Shown one piece after another: positions 25,621 to 38,231 of a stretch of DNA of 64,000 nt. The notes below the pieces were generated by a model that saw only the letters and a program-made list of their open reading frames with translations, was not told the DNA's origin and did no database searches. Each line of letters opens with the position of its first letter. The stretch's first letter is position 1. Where the stretch lies: positions 1,923,501 through 1,987,500 of the forward strand of contig NC_089856.1 in assembly GCF_036373705.1 (NCBI RefSeq). Reading direction: 5' to 3'. Source of the stretch: Amia ocellicauda (taxonomy: Eukaryota > Chordata > Actinopteri > Amiiformes > Amiidae). The translations under genes were made by a program, and so were the position numbers.

Positions 25621-26462
25621 TATTTTTTTTAATATATCTGAATACCAAGTCAACTCCTTATTGATTTGTGTCTGGACTGGGGTTGGTAAAGGATAAAGTA
25701 TAGGGTGAGGCAGTGCATGTGTTTATTAGAGTTACTGCAACATACTGACATAAAAAGCAACTAAAAATGTGTTTAAACATTTTAAAGTGTTTTTAGCGCT
25801 CCCTTAGGGCTATACCTGACTGCACTACCCTCTGCTTTGTAGCAGGAGAAGATGGGCTCCCAGTGTTCGAATTGGGTTAGAGCTTATGTGGGATCCCCTA
25901 ATCCTGGGCAGGGAGCAACAAAAAAAATGACATTATCCTTCAAGAAAATACTATAGGCATAAATATGTTAATATCTCTAATAATCTCTCTTTAAAATAAC
26001 CATTGCAATGATAACTATACGAAGACAAAACAACCTATGTTTCTGTGAAGATATTTGCATTTTCAATTCAATATTAAACTAGTTACCATTGTCTAACCTC
26101 TGCTAGACCCAGCTGAACAAACATGCAGAGACATCACAGCTGCGTTTCTTACGCAATATAGTGTAATTTTACATTTCTGAATCGTTGACAGTAATTATAT
26201 ATATTTTTTAAATATGTTTTTAGTGTTCCTAGATCTCAGTGATAAAATGTGGTAGATATGGTTTAGGCGACAATAACAACAACAAAAAAGTTGGTAAAAC
26301 ATTTATTTGCAGAGCGCAAACAGACAACATGTTTTTTTTGGGGGGGTGGGGGAGGGCGTGTGTTGTTGCCACAAAAAATATATTTAAAAATGTATTCCAA
26401 GACCATTTGTAGTTCTAATGAGTAACCTCGCAATACACAGAACTGTATAGGAACTGAAACTA
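25621..26462. other. Intergenic stretch above the first GPI-type ICAM-like gene
   Basis: No gene or repeat recognised; AT-rich. Confidence 0.4.
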
Positions 26463-27010
26463 GAGCCCTGGAAAAAAAAAATATTTTCTTAAATCAGCAT
26501 CTATGGCAGCCATTCCATTCCAGTGTCTGTTGAAATTCCAGCACAGGCACACCTCTTCTACTGAATGAGGAACTGATTAGTTGATCACCTGACCCAAATC
26601 TTATTTAAGGAAAAGTATAAAAAACACTGCTGTGGTCATCACTATCCTCTTGCAATAGGACCAGCCGGGTGGCAAAAACAATGCTAGTAGAACCTCAAAG
26701 GTAATTGGAATCAAAAAATAACTATTGACCATGCCAAAAGAGTTGAAAAGGAAAGTTTTGAGTGAGGAAAAGGGTTCAGTTCTGGCTTTACTGGCAGAGG
26801 GATACAGTGAGCGTCAGGTTACTTACATCCTTAAAATTTCAAAGACGGCGGTTCATAAGAACAAGGTCAAGCAGCAGACATTGGGGACAACAGAGCTACA
26901 GACCAGCAGAGGGTGAAGACAACTCTCCACTGACCGGGATGAGCGCCAACTCATTCGAATGTCACTCAACAACCACAGGATGATATCAAGTGACCTACAA
27001 AAAGAACATG
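26463..27010 (+). mobile_element. 5' fragment of another Tc1-like transposon
   Basis: Begins with a terminal-repeat-like AGCCCTGGAAAAA. At 26731 it encodes about 60 residues (MPKELKRKVLSEEKG..., ERQVTYILKISKTAV) typical of a Tc1 transposase DNA-binding domain, then stops. The rest is missing. Confidence 0.6.
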
Positions 27011-27019
27011 CAAATGTGA

Positions 27020-28240
27020 TATACACTCACCTAAAGGATTATTAGGAACACCTGTTCAATTTCTCATTAATGCAATTATCTGCAATCACATGGCAGTTGC
27101 TTCAATGCATTTAGGGGTGTGGTCCTGGTCAAGACAATCTCCTGAACTCCAAACTGAATGTCTGAATGGGAAAGAAAGGTGATTTAAGCAATTTTGAGTG
27201 TGGCATGGATGTTGGTGCCAGACGGGCCGGTCTGAGTATTTCACAATCTGCTCAGTTACTGGGATTTTCATGCACAACCATTTCTAGGGTTTACAAAGAA
27301 TGGTGTGAAAAGGGAAAAACATCCAGTATGCGGCAGTCCTGTGGGCGAAAATGCCTTGTTGATGCTAGAGGTCAGAGGAGAATGGGCCGACTGATTCAAG
27401 CTGATAGAAGAGCAACTTTGACTGAAATAACCACTCGTTACAACCGAGGTATGCAGCAAAGCATTTGTGAAGCCGCAACACGTACAACCTTGAGGCGGAT
27501 GGGCTACAACAGCAGAAGACCCCACCGGGTACCACTCATCTCCACTACAAATAGGAAAAAGAGGCTACAATTTGCACAAGCTCACCAAAATTGGACAGTT
27601 GAAGACTGGAAACATGTTGCCTGGTCTGATGAGTCTTGATTTCTGTTGAGACATTCAGATGGTAGAGTCAGAATTTGGCGTAAACAGAATGAGAACATGG
27701 ATCCATCATGCCTTGTTACCACTGTGCAGGCTGGTGGTGGTGGTGTAATGGTGTGGGGGATGTTTTCTTGGCACACTTTAGGCCCCTTAGTGCCAATTGG
27801 GCATCGTTTAAATGCCACGGCCTACCTGAGCATTGTTTCTGACCATGTCCATCCCTTTATGACCACCATGTACCCATCCTCTGATGGCTACTTCCAGCAG
27901 GATAATGCACCATGTCACAGAGGTCGAATCATTTCAAATTGGTTTCTTGAACATGACAATGAGTTCACTGTACTAAACTGGCCCCCACAGTCACCAGATC
28001 TCAACCCAATAGAGCATCTTTGGGATGTGGTGGAACGGGAGCTTCGTGCCCTGGATGTGCATCCCACAAATCTCCATCAACTGCAAGATGCTATCCTATC
28101 AATATGGGCCAACATTTCTAAAGAATGCTTTCAGCACCTTGTTGAATCAATGCCACGTAGAATTAAGGCAGTTCTGAAGGCGAAAGGGGGTCTAACACAG
28201 TATTAGTATGGTGTTCCTAATAATCCTTTAGGTGAGTATA
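27020..28240 (+). mobile_element. Tc1/mariner-like transposon, nearly complete
   Basis: Terminal inverted repeats share CTCACCTAAAGGATTATTAGGAACACC, with TA at both ends. The element is about 1.2 kb and holds one transposase gene. It lies next to, perhaps inside, an older Tc1-like fragment (26463-27010). Confidence 0.88.
27166..28206 (+). pseudogene. Tc1-like transposase broken by a single stop codon
   Basis: Starts MGKKGDLSNFECGM, has an N-terminal helix-turn-helix (LSISQSAQLLGFS), then the catalytic part: WSDES (first Asp), QQDNAPCH (second Asp), NPIEHLWD (Glu). There are 36 residues between the second Asp and the Glu, so it is DD36E-like and not the usual DD34E. The frame is open for 346 codons except for TGA at 27637-27639 just after WSDES, where relatives have Arg; CGA to TGA is a typical CpG decay. 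Transposases cut and paste DNA in the nucleus; this copy should be inactive as read. Confidence 0.85.
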
Positions 28241-28556
28241 GGTGTATTTAATCAAAGTGATCAAAGTGAAAAACGTACAGTGGACTGAGACCGTTACATA
28301 TGTAACAGTTAAAACTGTATAAAAACATACACAGACAATTTCATGCATATCAAAAGGGACCACTGTGTGGTGATTCAGACACTCAGACAACTCTGTCAAA
28401 GTACACAGATGAAGGCTTACAAGATATAATTTCAAGAAGGCATAACTATACTCAGTGGTTAACACACTTATTCCAACCCTGCTATTGTATGGAATAATAA
28501 TAACAGTAAAAGCATTATTATAGTAATAACAGTAAATACATGATAGATGCATTTGA

Positions 28557-28632
28557 AACACCCCACCGGAGATTTGAACCCCCTTCGTTGCACCCTCCAT
28601 CACAGCAGAGCATTTCGCCCACTACACCACAA
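28557..28632 (-). other. tRNA-like sequence, probably a SINE head
   Basis: The minus strand has a box-A-like GTGGTGTAGTGGGCG and a box-B-like GGTTCAAATCTCC at tRNA spacing. The stems are not convincing for a working tRNA. Confidence 0.35.
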
Positions 28633-29201
28633 CACAGTACCTTGTAACACTTGTAACGTGTTCATTATGCAGAATGAGCCTATTTACAAATAGGCACAAG
28701 AAGAATATGCTAATATGAACGTTTATTATTTTTGTGATTGTAGTTTGTATAGTTTTTAGGAGTTGTGTCAAGAAAACTAACACAAATGCCAGGCGCAGTG
28801 TTTGCTCTAAGCCCAGTGCGCGGTGGTCCACTCGGCCGCTGTGGGCCGGACCTCGGACACAAACTCAGACAACGGGCACTTTCGATTGACCAATTAACCT
28901 GAACCGCATGTCTTTGGACTGGGTGGAAATGGAATGAAACCAGAATACACAAGCGAGTCACAGAGTGAGGAAGGCTGGGTAAAAGGGGTTAACTAAACAT
29001 AGCTAGAAGTGTTTCTAAGAAAAGAGGAAATATCAATGAGCAATGCCTTATACGGAGTTGTTTTCCCCAAAGTGTTTGTGTGCTGCAATGTCTGCAGCTA
29101 AGGAGGAATTGAAAGAGTGTATATGCCATAAATATATATGTGTGTTTTCCCTCGTGTATTTTCAACGTGAGTCAAGTCTGCTGAAATTGTCTGCACCCCA
29201 G

Positions 29202-31370
29202 TGTCACAGTTCCCTAGCTCTGACCCTCTTCCCCCACTAGAGGCCGCCAATGTTCTCTTGCCTTTTCCTGCTCCCTTCACTGCTTTCCTTTTTTCATTCT
29301 ATCAATTAACATTCCTCCTCACCCTTGTGCACTTCTGCTCCTGTCCTTTGTTCTCATTGGTCCTGCTCTTGTCTTCCTAGTTTCTGCTCTCCTTTATAAA
29401 CCCCTCACTGCCCTCACTCTTGGCAAAGTGTTGTCAGCTCTCCCTGCATTACCAAGCCTGGTTCGCCTGGTTCGCCTGGTTCGCCTGGTTCGCCTGGTTC
29501 GCCTGGTTCGCCTGGTTCGCCTGGTTCGCCTGGTTCGCCTGGTTCGCCTGGTTCGCCTGGTTCGCCTGGTTCGCCTGGTTCGCCTGGTTCGCCTGGTTCG
29601 CCTGTGTCTCTCTTTCTGTTCTGTATCGGTTTCTCTTGACCTCCTGGATTTCGACCTTTTGCCTGTGACCTCGACCTCGCCTTTGGATTCTCCTTGGTTT
29701 CTGTCTGCTTATTGCAGTAGCTCTGCACTTGGGTCCTGTCTCTAACAGCTTTACGGTCCTCCCACGAGGTAACCGTGACAGAACACTTCGCCAGTAAATG
29801 GACCCAGTGATGCTGACCGCCTTCGCTACCCGGGGGGCCATGATCGGGGAGAATACGCGGCTGCTCCAGGGGCCAAATTGAACCTGGTGCTTGAGCGCCT
29901 TCCCCTGCAGCAGCCTCTCCCGGCCACCCAGCCAGAGGTCCCGACCCCGGCCACCCAGCCAGAGGTCCCGACCCCAGCCGCGCCCGCCGCCGAACATGAG
30001 GTCCCGATCCCGCATTTACAGCTCCGCCTTCTATGGCTCCGCCTACTGAGGGTTTCATGCCTCCTGAGGCATGGACCTTATCGCCTCATGAGACTGCGCC
30101 TCCCTCGGATCTGCCTTATGAGACTTCTACGTCTCGGCCTCCCTTGGCGCCGCCTCCTGTGGTTCCGCCTTCCTTGTCACCGCCCCCTGAGACTGCGCCT
30201 CCTTCGGTTCTGCCTTCGTGGCGCCACCTTCCACTGTTCCACCGTCTCCATCTCCTGAGCCTTCCAGGACTCCACCTCCGACGGCTCCGCTTCCCAAAGC
30301 TCCGTCGGCTTCGCCTCCCAAGGCACCACTCTCGGAGTCTCCTATGGCTTCCACGGCTTCGCCTTCCCAGGCCTCGGCTCCTGAGGCCTCCTCGGATCCG
30401 TCCACCGAGCCTCCAGCACCTCCTCCACCCGACCCGGACCCTGCATCTGTCTGGAAGCTGCCTCCCGGCCCTTCCAATCCTGTCTCTGTCCTGCAGTTGT
30501 CTTTCAGACCTCCAGACCCTGTCCTTGACCTGTGGCTACCCCCTAGACCTCCTGAACCTGTTCCTGTCCTGAGGTCACCTCCCAAACCTCCTGATCCCGT
30601 TCCTTACCTATGGCCACCTCCAAGACTTCCAGAACCCGATCCTATCCCATGGCCATCCTTCAGACCTTTTTACCCTGACTTGTGGCCACTTCCCAGGCCT
30701 CCCGACCTTGCCTTATGGCCACTCTCTAGAAATCTTGCCCTTTCCCTCCTTCTTGTCTTCTGTTTTCCCCAGTACCTTTGTTCCTGATCTTCTGTCCCCT
30801 GTTGTGTCCAGTCCCATTCGGCTGCGCCCAGCGTGGAGGGGGGGGTACTGTCACAGTTCCCTAGCCCTGACCCTCTTCCCCCACTAGAGGCCACCAATGT
30901 TCTCTTGCCTTTTCCTGCTCCCTTCACTGCTTTCCTTTTTTCATTCTATCAATTAACATTCCTCCTCACCCTTGTGCACTTCTGCTCCTGTCCTTTGTTC
31001 TCATTAGTCCTGCTCTTGTCTTCCTAGTTTCTGCTCTCCTTTATAAACCCCTCACTCTTGGCAAAGTGTTGTCAGTTCTCCCTGCATCACCAAGCCTTGT
31101 TCTCCTGGTTCCTTGTTCCTTGCCCTTTAACCCGGTCTCTCTCTCTCTCTCCTTGTCCTTCCTCTTTCACTTTATGCCCTGTCCTTGTCTCTATCTCTAT
31201 CTATCTCTTTCTGTTCTGTATCTGTTTCTCTTGACCTCCTGGATTTCGACCTTTTGTCTGTGACCTCGACCTCGCCTTTGGATTCTCCTTGGTTTCTGTC
31301 TGCTCATTAGCTCTGCACTTTGGTCCTGTCTCTAACAGCTTTACGGTCCTCCCACGAGGTAACCGTGACA
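29202..31370 (+). mobile_element. Short non-autonomous gypsy-like LTR element with 5-bp target duplication
   Basis: LTRs at 29202-29780 and 30849-31370 both run TGTCACAG...ACCGTGACA. The element is flanked by CCCAG on both sides (29197-29201 and 31371-31375). A G-rich polypurine tract (about 30835-30846) precedes the 3' LTR, and each LTR carries TTTATAAACC as a likely TATA box. A gag-like start at 29798 (MDPVML...) stops after 27 codons. The remaining roughly 1 kb is Pro/Ser-rich low-complexity sequence with no protease, reverse transcriptase or integrase, so it depends on a partner. The exact target duplication shows both ends are complete. Confidence 0.85.
29457..29600 (+). repeat. 9-bp minisatellite in the 5' LTR (16 units)
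   Basis: CCTGGTTCG is repeated 16 times without interruption. The 3' LTR has at the same place a single related stretch followed by CT-rich sequence. The open frames it creates (Gly-Glu-Pro on one strand, repeated Trp-Phe-Ala and Leu-Val-Arg on the other) are products of the repeat and not genes. Confidence 0.95.
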
Positions 31371-31375
31371 CCCAG

Positions 31376-32669
31376 CAACAGACCCTCTGGACATCTAAAA
31401 CTGCCATCCGGGCAGAAGTGCGTCGCGTCGCAAGCATTTGTGTGTTGACACCTCACTGCCCCAGTCTCAGCGTTGTCTCATGAAAATGACAACACTCCCG
31501 TTTCCTCCGACAGCGAGAGATAAGGTTGTCATGATCACGAGTTAATAAAAGGGGCTATTATTTTTTTCATGTCCTCAACGAGCCACCGTATGCAATAACT
31601 TTTTTTTTATAACCCGAAATGTTATATTCTTGTGGTAATGTTCTGTTTTTAACCCATATGCAATCTGCTTGAAACAATATTTTAGGAAACACAAAATATA
31701 GGAGTTGTTTTAACTCTTGTACTATTGATATATAAGGCAATGACAACATGGTTTTTTTTAAGTAAAGTGTAAATGGTTAAATGTTTTTGTGTAACTGGGT
31801 TGTACAGCATAAATTGCTGTCAATCATTTTACTTTTGGTACTTGATTATGATGCGAGTGTTCTGGTTCTTTCCTGCGTTTAAACCTTTTGTTACATTACA
31901 TCACGTATAAATACATCTGGAGGTCACTGTACATGTAATATGTGATATGCTGCTGTGTGGAGATGCAGAAATATTCCCTTATCTTATAAAACAATTATGT
32001 TGAGCAAGGATGCAGAGCAGAACATGTTTTCTTGTGAGGTTCAGTAGGAGGTGTTAAAACAGAAATAGTGCAACAAGACCAAATACATGCATTAGTGATA
32101 CATGAAAAATTAACCTTGTAAAAAGCTTCAGTTGCAATTACACTGGCCTAATTGTTCTTGTAGTTTGTACAATACAGTAAGCACAACATTTTTTAAGTTT
32201 TTTTTTTTTTAATAATGAAATAGAGACAAGTTTAATCATGCCATTAAAATCAGGCCATTAACACTCAACCAGTGTTAGATGTCTACCCTCACACTTTGTT
32301 TGGAACCAAGCAAAGATGTTTTAACAGTAACTGGTATCAGAAATACAAGTGGCTAGAATACAACAAAAACAAAAATGTAGAGCAGCACATTAAAGTAAAC
32401 TTACATGTAAAGTAACTCCCGGTCGAGGCAGAGATAAGCAATGAATGTTCAGAACACTAAGCATGTGGGCTAAAAGAAATATGTAAAAAGACACGATAAC
32501 CACAAACAATAGTCAAATCCCTATGCGGCAGATTAAAATGTCTAGAAGAACAGCAAAGTGCACACGCTACTACAAGACAGAAAAACTTGTTTAAACATAC
32601 ATGGTCAGTTGTCTCCCTTTTACAAAGTTTGCTGCTACAAACCTTGCTACAAGTCTTGATGGTGATTAT
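31376..32669. other. Intergenic stretch without recognised features
   Basis: AT-rich, only short open frames. Confidence 0.45.
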
Positions 32670-34890
32670 ATTAAAATATAAAACATTTTCCTCGGGTGAG
32701 TCGTTCTATACAAACCGCGTAGGTCAATTAAAACCCACGGCTCTCCCTACAATACAAAAAGACATTGAAAGTGTAAAAGCACACATACAGATTTTTTATA
32801 AAAAAAAATTGAAAAATCAGGCCCTTAGTGGTAATGTCTGAAAAAAGTCCTAGGATGAAGGTTTGGACATGGTGTTTCAGGTGTGGGTTTTCCATTCATT
32901 AACACTGAAGTCTATACTGTACAGGTACCGGTTCCTTGCCATCACAAGCCTGTATTGAATAGCTGGGTTTTCTGCCACAAATACCACACGTTGTGTCAGT
33001 CAGTTTCTTGATTTAAGAGGCCATTTCACACAGGAAGCTGGTGCAAGAAATTGCCTCACAGAGAAAGAGCCCAGGTGTCAGTTGAAAGAGCGGCAAGAAA
33101 ATAAATATGGTGAGAATGGTTGTTTTTCATTAGTATTTTTATTTATGTTATTTTTAATAAGCAGTGACTGTAGTTCACACCAAATTCCTGTCACCACCCA
33201 GATGATTTCATCTCTTGATGTTTCACAAGCACATGAGGTTTCTTATACATCTCAAAATGTGTCAGGGGTAAGAATCTATTCTTTGCTTTTGTCCCTCATT
33301 TTCTCACTGGCTGCGTTCTTTTAAAAAACAGGAACTTTGATATCCACAGGAACGTACATGATACAAATATGCCAACACCAGCAAATGACAATGATGTTTT
33401 ATTCAGTATGTACACAGAGATGGAATTAAATCGAGAACAAAACAACTGTACATCTGCTGCATAATAGAAAAATAAAATAACAATATATAAATAAAATTGA
33501 AACACTGTACTTTGCATGTATCAATATTCTTTGTTGTCACAATAGCTATTGCTTCAGTTCTATACAGTTTGATGGTAGAAACTCTGAACCGAGAAGAATT
33601 CGGAAAAACTGAATCGTGGTGCTCAGAATATCAGTAAGGGGCCCGATAAGGAAGAGAACAATCCAGGGTTATGGTTTTATTTTCAAGGGGGAAGAACTAC
33701 AATGGTAGTAGGTAGGTAAAGAACATTTCCTCAGATGATTCTTTGAGGAAAGAGAAAATAGCAAAATGGTAAAAACTGCTAAACTCTCCATAATACAGTG
33801 AGCGGGAGAGTTGTGCACTTTTCCTGACTGTCGATACTGCACCTGTGGTGAGACCAATCGGGTGTATAGATGTTTGAAATCCTGAAGCCCTCTGGTGCAT
33901 TGAAAGCACTTCAGCCTGTCGGTTCAACAAACACTAATAAAAGCAAAATCATCAAGCGTAAAGCAAAGATGCCATTGCTTAAAAAGAAAAGCAAACGGCA
34001 AGAAAAGTAATAACATAAATACAAAAAAAGACTCTTCAGTTTGTCCACAGCTCATTTTGCAACCGCATGCGGATATTGTATCAGTTGTGTCGCTTTGAGG
34101 CCGTTGACCATTGATTTCTGTTACCACTCGAAATCTTGTGACACAGTCATGATGAAATCTGCTTTGTCAAGCAGATCATTTTCCCGACAGTGGACTGCAG
34201 CTGAGAACTCCCCCCCCGTCGCCAGCCACTCTTAATTACAACACCGTTACTCACATTGTGACTTCCTCTTCTTACACAGCTGTACTACAGCACATTTCAT
34301 CATTACAAAGCACACCAGCTCCATCTGGGGGGATTGTGGGGGGCAGAAAAACAAATATGAAGTAATTTGGATATCTCAAAGTGCTCCTGCAAAATGAAAT
34401 GCGCCAACAAAGTCTCGGCCCCCAGAACAGGAATCACGAGAGCTACAGCGCTTTTTCAGCCAACTGTGAAACTGGTGTCATTTTCACATATTCCTCCCGA
34501 CAACCAATGTGGTCTCTTCCTGGGGGTTTTGCAGTTTGTACCTCCGATCCATGGTTTTCTCATGGGCAGGAAAACATTGTCAACTCTCTTCAAACCTCTT
34601 AAACCCTCGACTCATTTTCCCTGGACTTCCTTCACCCCCCACCCCCCCTTCAAAGAAGTAGGTGTTTCGGAAATGCCATAATACAAGGTGAGGGAAAGGC
34701 ACAGAAGCAAGGACAGTCTGGTTAATCCTAACGATTCAAGTTTGAGTGTCAGCACGTAGTTTCCAGTTGTGAGAGTCATGCAAAAGTCTCTTTTTTGGAG
34801 TGGAATTAGATAAAGTCATTGAGGGGCTTTTGGAGTGCTAGTGAGGAATCTGTACCTTTCTTAGAAGCTGTGGAGAGAGTTGCCGTTGGC
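32670..34890 (-). other. 3' untranslated / downstream region of the giant ICAM-like gene
   Basis: No open exon follows the TGA at 34891. AATAAA signals on the minus strand lie near 33396-33402 (GAATAAAAC) and 33668. The block 32670-33730 is repeated at about 1880-2860, downstream of the decayed paralog, as expected for a duplicated gene tail. Confidence 0.45.
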
Positions 34891-35703
34891 TCAGACTGTG
34901 GGCAGCGTCTCCAGTGCAATGCCGTCTGAGTGTCCGTTGTGCAGAAGACTTCCGTTGGCTTGTGAACCTTGTTGGCCTACTATTATATAATTTCCTCTTT
35001 TATGTCTATAGTCCTTTATAAAGGCACAAATCAGTATCACCAGCAGAATTAAAAAAATAATTCCTACTATAATCCCAATAATTATTGCAGAGCCACCATC
35101 TGCAAAACAAAATATATATGTATATAAATAAGACATGCATTTCATTCAGATATGAGGGGAATTCAGAGCACCTGTATGCTAGTGCTGCTATCTACACTGC
35201 AAGATCTCAAGGGGACTAGGTCTTGATTCAGAAAAGAGAAGTAAAGTAAAATCAATCCATGGCGGGAATGGATTGGGAATGGATCTGTGTATTTGAGGGA
35301 CTAGAATCGCCTAGGCGTCCGGCGGTCACACTGACACAGGTGAGAGACTGAAGGACACTTTCTAGATCTCCCTGCAGCGTACCAGGTGCTCTATAGGAAG
35401 GCAATAGAAATTAAACACACCGTTACCTTTCTCCTTCACCGTCACTGAGAATTTCTGGCTGGTTTCTCCCTGCTTGTTGCTCACAGTGCAGGTGTAAAAT
35501 CCACTCTGTCCAGGTGAGGCTTCAGAGACGTTATACGTGCTGCCGTCACCGATGTCTCTTTCCTCTTTGTTAAGAGCCTCAGAATACTTCCAGTGATATT
35601 TTGGAGGTGGGTTGCCATGAGCAGAGCAGTTTAGCACTAGCAATTCACCTTGGTAAATGGATAAACTGTCTTCTGATTTTGATTTAAATACAGGTTTGTC
35701 TGG

Positions 35704-35736
<33 letters not shown>

Positions 35737-38180
35737 GGTGTACTTCACAATGTAGTAAATCACACGTGTTGAACTTCACTTTTTGATCTGCACTGTCTTG
35801 GTACCCTCTGCCCCATGATGTATCTTTGACAATTAAAACGGCTTTCCAAGCAGCTTGCTGGTATATACATTTTAATATTATACCATTTTAATACGCCCCC
35901 TTAGTCCTCTTAGAGCAGTAGATTTATGAATAACTGCAAGTGTGAAAGGCTAGCAGTCAGCTCCATCTTACGAAGAGCAAATTATAGGCTTGTAAACACT
36001 TACATAGCACTGTGAATGTGAACTAGCTTCATAGTAATGTTGCAAAGTAAACGTCAGGTCTGCCCTTCAAATGAAGCGCCACAATGCAGACACACACTTG
36101 GGGACACAGGGAAGGAAGGAGACTCATAGGTGACACTGACAGGCTGGAGAATTAGGTTCCTGGCTGACCTTCTTCATGGTGACTATTGATGCAGAGTAAA
36201 TACACCGCAGTGTTGTTTTGCGCTTGTGTCTTTTATTAACGGGTTAATTGGTTTTAAAAGTGCCGAGAGCAGTAAGTCAGTAGTAACTCAATTGACAGAA
36301 ACTCACTGGATGTGAACTAGTGGAAATGAAAATACTAAATCTGTGTTTTGAGAAAAAGAAAGAGAATTTCAAATAATGTGCAGCTCAGACTCACAGAGCA
36401 CCTCAACGCTGACATTGTGAGTCGTGGATCCATACGTATTGAAGGCTCTATAGGTGTACAGTCCTCCGTCTGTCCTGCTCAGGGGAGCAGAGGCGTCAAC
36501 CTCTCGTCCATCCTTGATCCAGCTGGTCTCAGGGGCAGGACTGCCCTGCACTGTGCAGACAACACTGTCGCCCAGGGTCTGGTTCTCCATCACTTCAACA
36601 CGGTCTTGACACCTTGATAGCTCTGGCCCATCTACACAAACACCATCAGAAACATACACACAGTCAGTATTACTCCTCACAAGTGGGAATTTGACAAGAT
36701 TAAACAAATAAGCGCCACATTAAATATTTAAACACAGGTTTGTCTGAAGAAAATATTAAATAAAATATTAGGTGTACTTTACAATGTAGTAAATCACACG
36801 TGTTGAACTTCACTTTTTGATCTGCACTGTCTTGGTACCCTCTGCCCCATGATGTATCTTTGACAATTTAAACGGCTTTCCAAGCAGCTTGCTGGTATAT
36901 CGATTTTAATATTATACCATTTTAATACGCCCCTTTAGTCCTCTTAGAGCAGTAGATTTATGAATAACTGCAAGTGTGAAAGGCTAGCAGTCAGCTCCAT
37001 CTTACGAAGAGCAAATTATAGGCTTGTAAACACTTACATAGCACTGTGGCATTGAGGGGCTCAGACTTCATCACAGGGTTTGGTTGTGGTCCTCCTGGTC
37101 CAAGTCTCAGCTCTGCCTCACACGTGTACTGCACTCTATCATCAGTGCGGTTGGGGGTGATGAGGAGGGTACGAGACACATTCACAGGTGTTCTGGTGGT
37201 GTCTTCAGTGAAGGTTTCTGTGTGGATTAATGCCCCCCCTCTATACCAGTTCACAGAGAGATACTGGACTGGGGCGATGCTCTGGACATCACACTGCAGC
37301 CGGTACTGTCTCCCCTCCTCCATTGGACCAGTGTGTCCCACAGAGCTGATAGAGACTCTGTCTGGATACTCTGTGGAGGGAAACACACAGAGTTACAGCA
37401 TTGGGTGATGCTGGCTGGCAGTGGAGAAACTCACTCCACAAGAAAGAGCCTCAGAAGAATCAGCTTAGAGGCGTTTATGGGTCCTGACAGGTGAAGACGT
37501 GCGGACGCACACACATGTACACACGAACACACACATATGTAAAAGGATTGCTATCCATAGAAATGGGTCTATTGGGGGGATTCTGGGGCGCAGTTATCAA
37601 CAGGTTAGGTTCCTCATTCTCGTGTCGAATGTTGGCCTGCACACGTGTTACAGATCACAGAACGGAGCCTCCAGTAACCTGCCATGTAGCTCTTGACACA
37701 CGAACCCCAGTGAGGGTTCACCTGCAGGGTATTGACCATGGTACCAGGCCAATTTTTCCATGGTCAGGCTGGTCTGGAGGAGTGGGAGTGAATATCAACG
37801 GGCAGCCCTGCTCTCATTCCTTTGTTTGCACGTCACAGTACAGGATACTTACTGTAGAGAGTGACATTGAGCTCTTTCTTACACTGCTTGGGCGCAGTCT
37901 TAAAGTTTGCGTAGCATTTGGGCTCTGCGGTCCAGTCAGTCAGACTGCTGGCACTCCAGAGGAGAGACTGGACATCTGTTTTCATGTCTATGGATCCAAC
38001 CGTTGCCTCCCAGCCCATTCCTCTGGTTGTCCGTGTTACAGTGCAGTTAACCTCTACTGGATCTCCATATCTCACCACCACTGTGGGAGGGTCAATCACA
38101 ATGGGACAGTCTGCAGAATAAGCAGGACAAGTCACAGTAAGAAACAATAAAAAAAAACTAACTAGGAAATACTATTACAA

Positions 38181-38231
<51 letters not shown>

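Noticed and set aside
28557..28632. Functional tRNA gene
   Set aside because: Box-like motifs are present, but an acceptor stem and anticodon arm could not be formed convincingly; more likely a SINE head.
29414..30058. Collagen-like Gly-Glu-Pro protein on the minus strand
   Set aside because: It is the translation of the 9-bp minisatellite in the LTR; the rest of the frame crosses LTR and internal element sequence on the wrong strand.
30033..30787. Long proline-rich plus-strand frames inside the LTR element
   Set aside because: Two overlapping frames with the same composition bias, no conserved domain, and the gag-like start upstream is already stopped; best seen as low-complexity element DNA.
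34041..34681. Short plus-strand frames beside the end of the giant ICAM-like gene
   Set aside because: They lie opposite its 3' UTR, overlap each other in different frames and show no domain.
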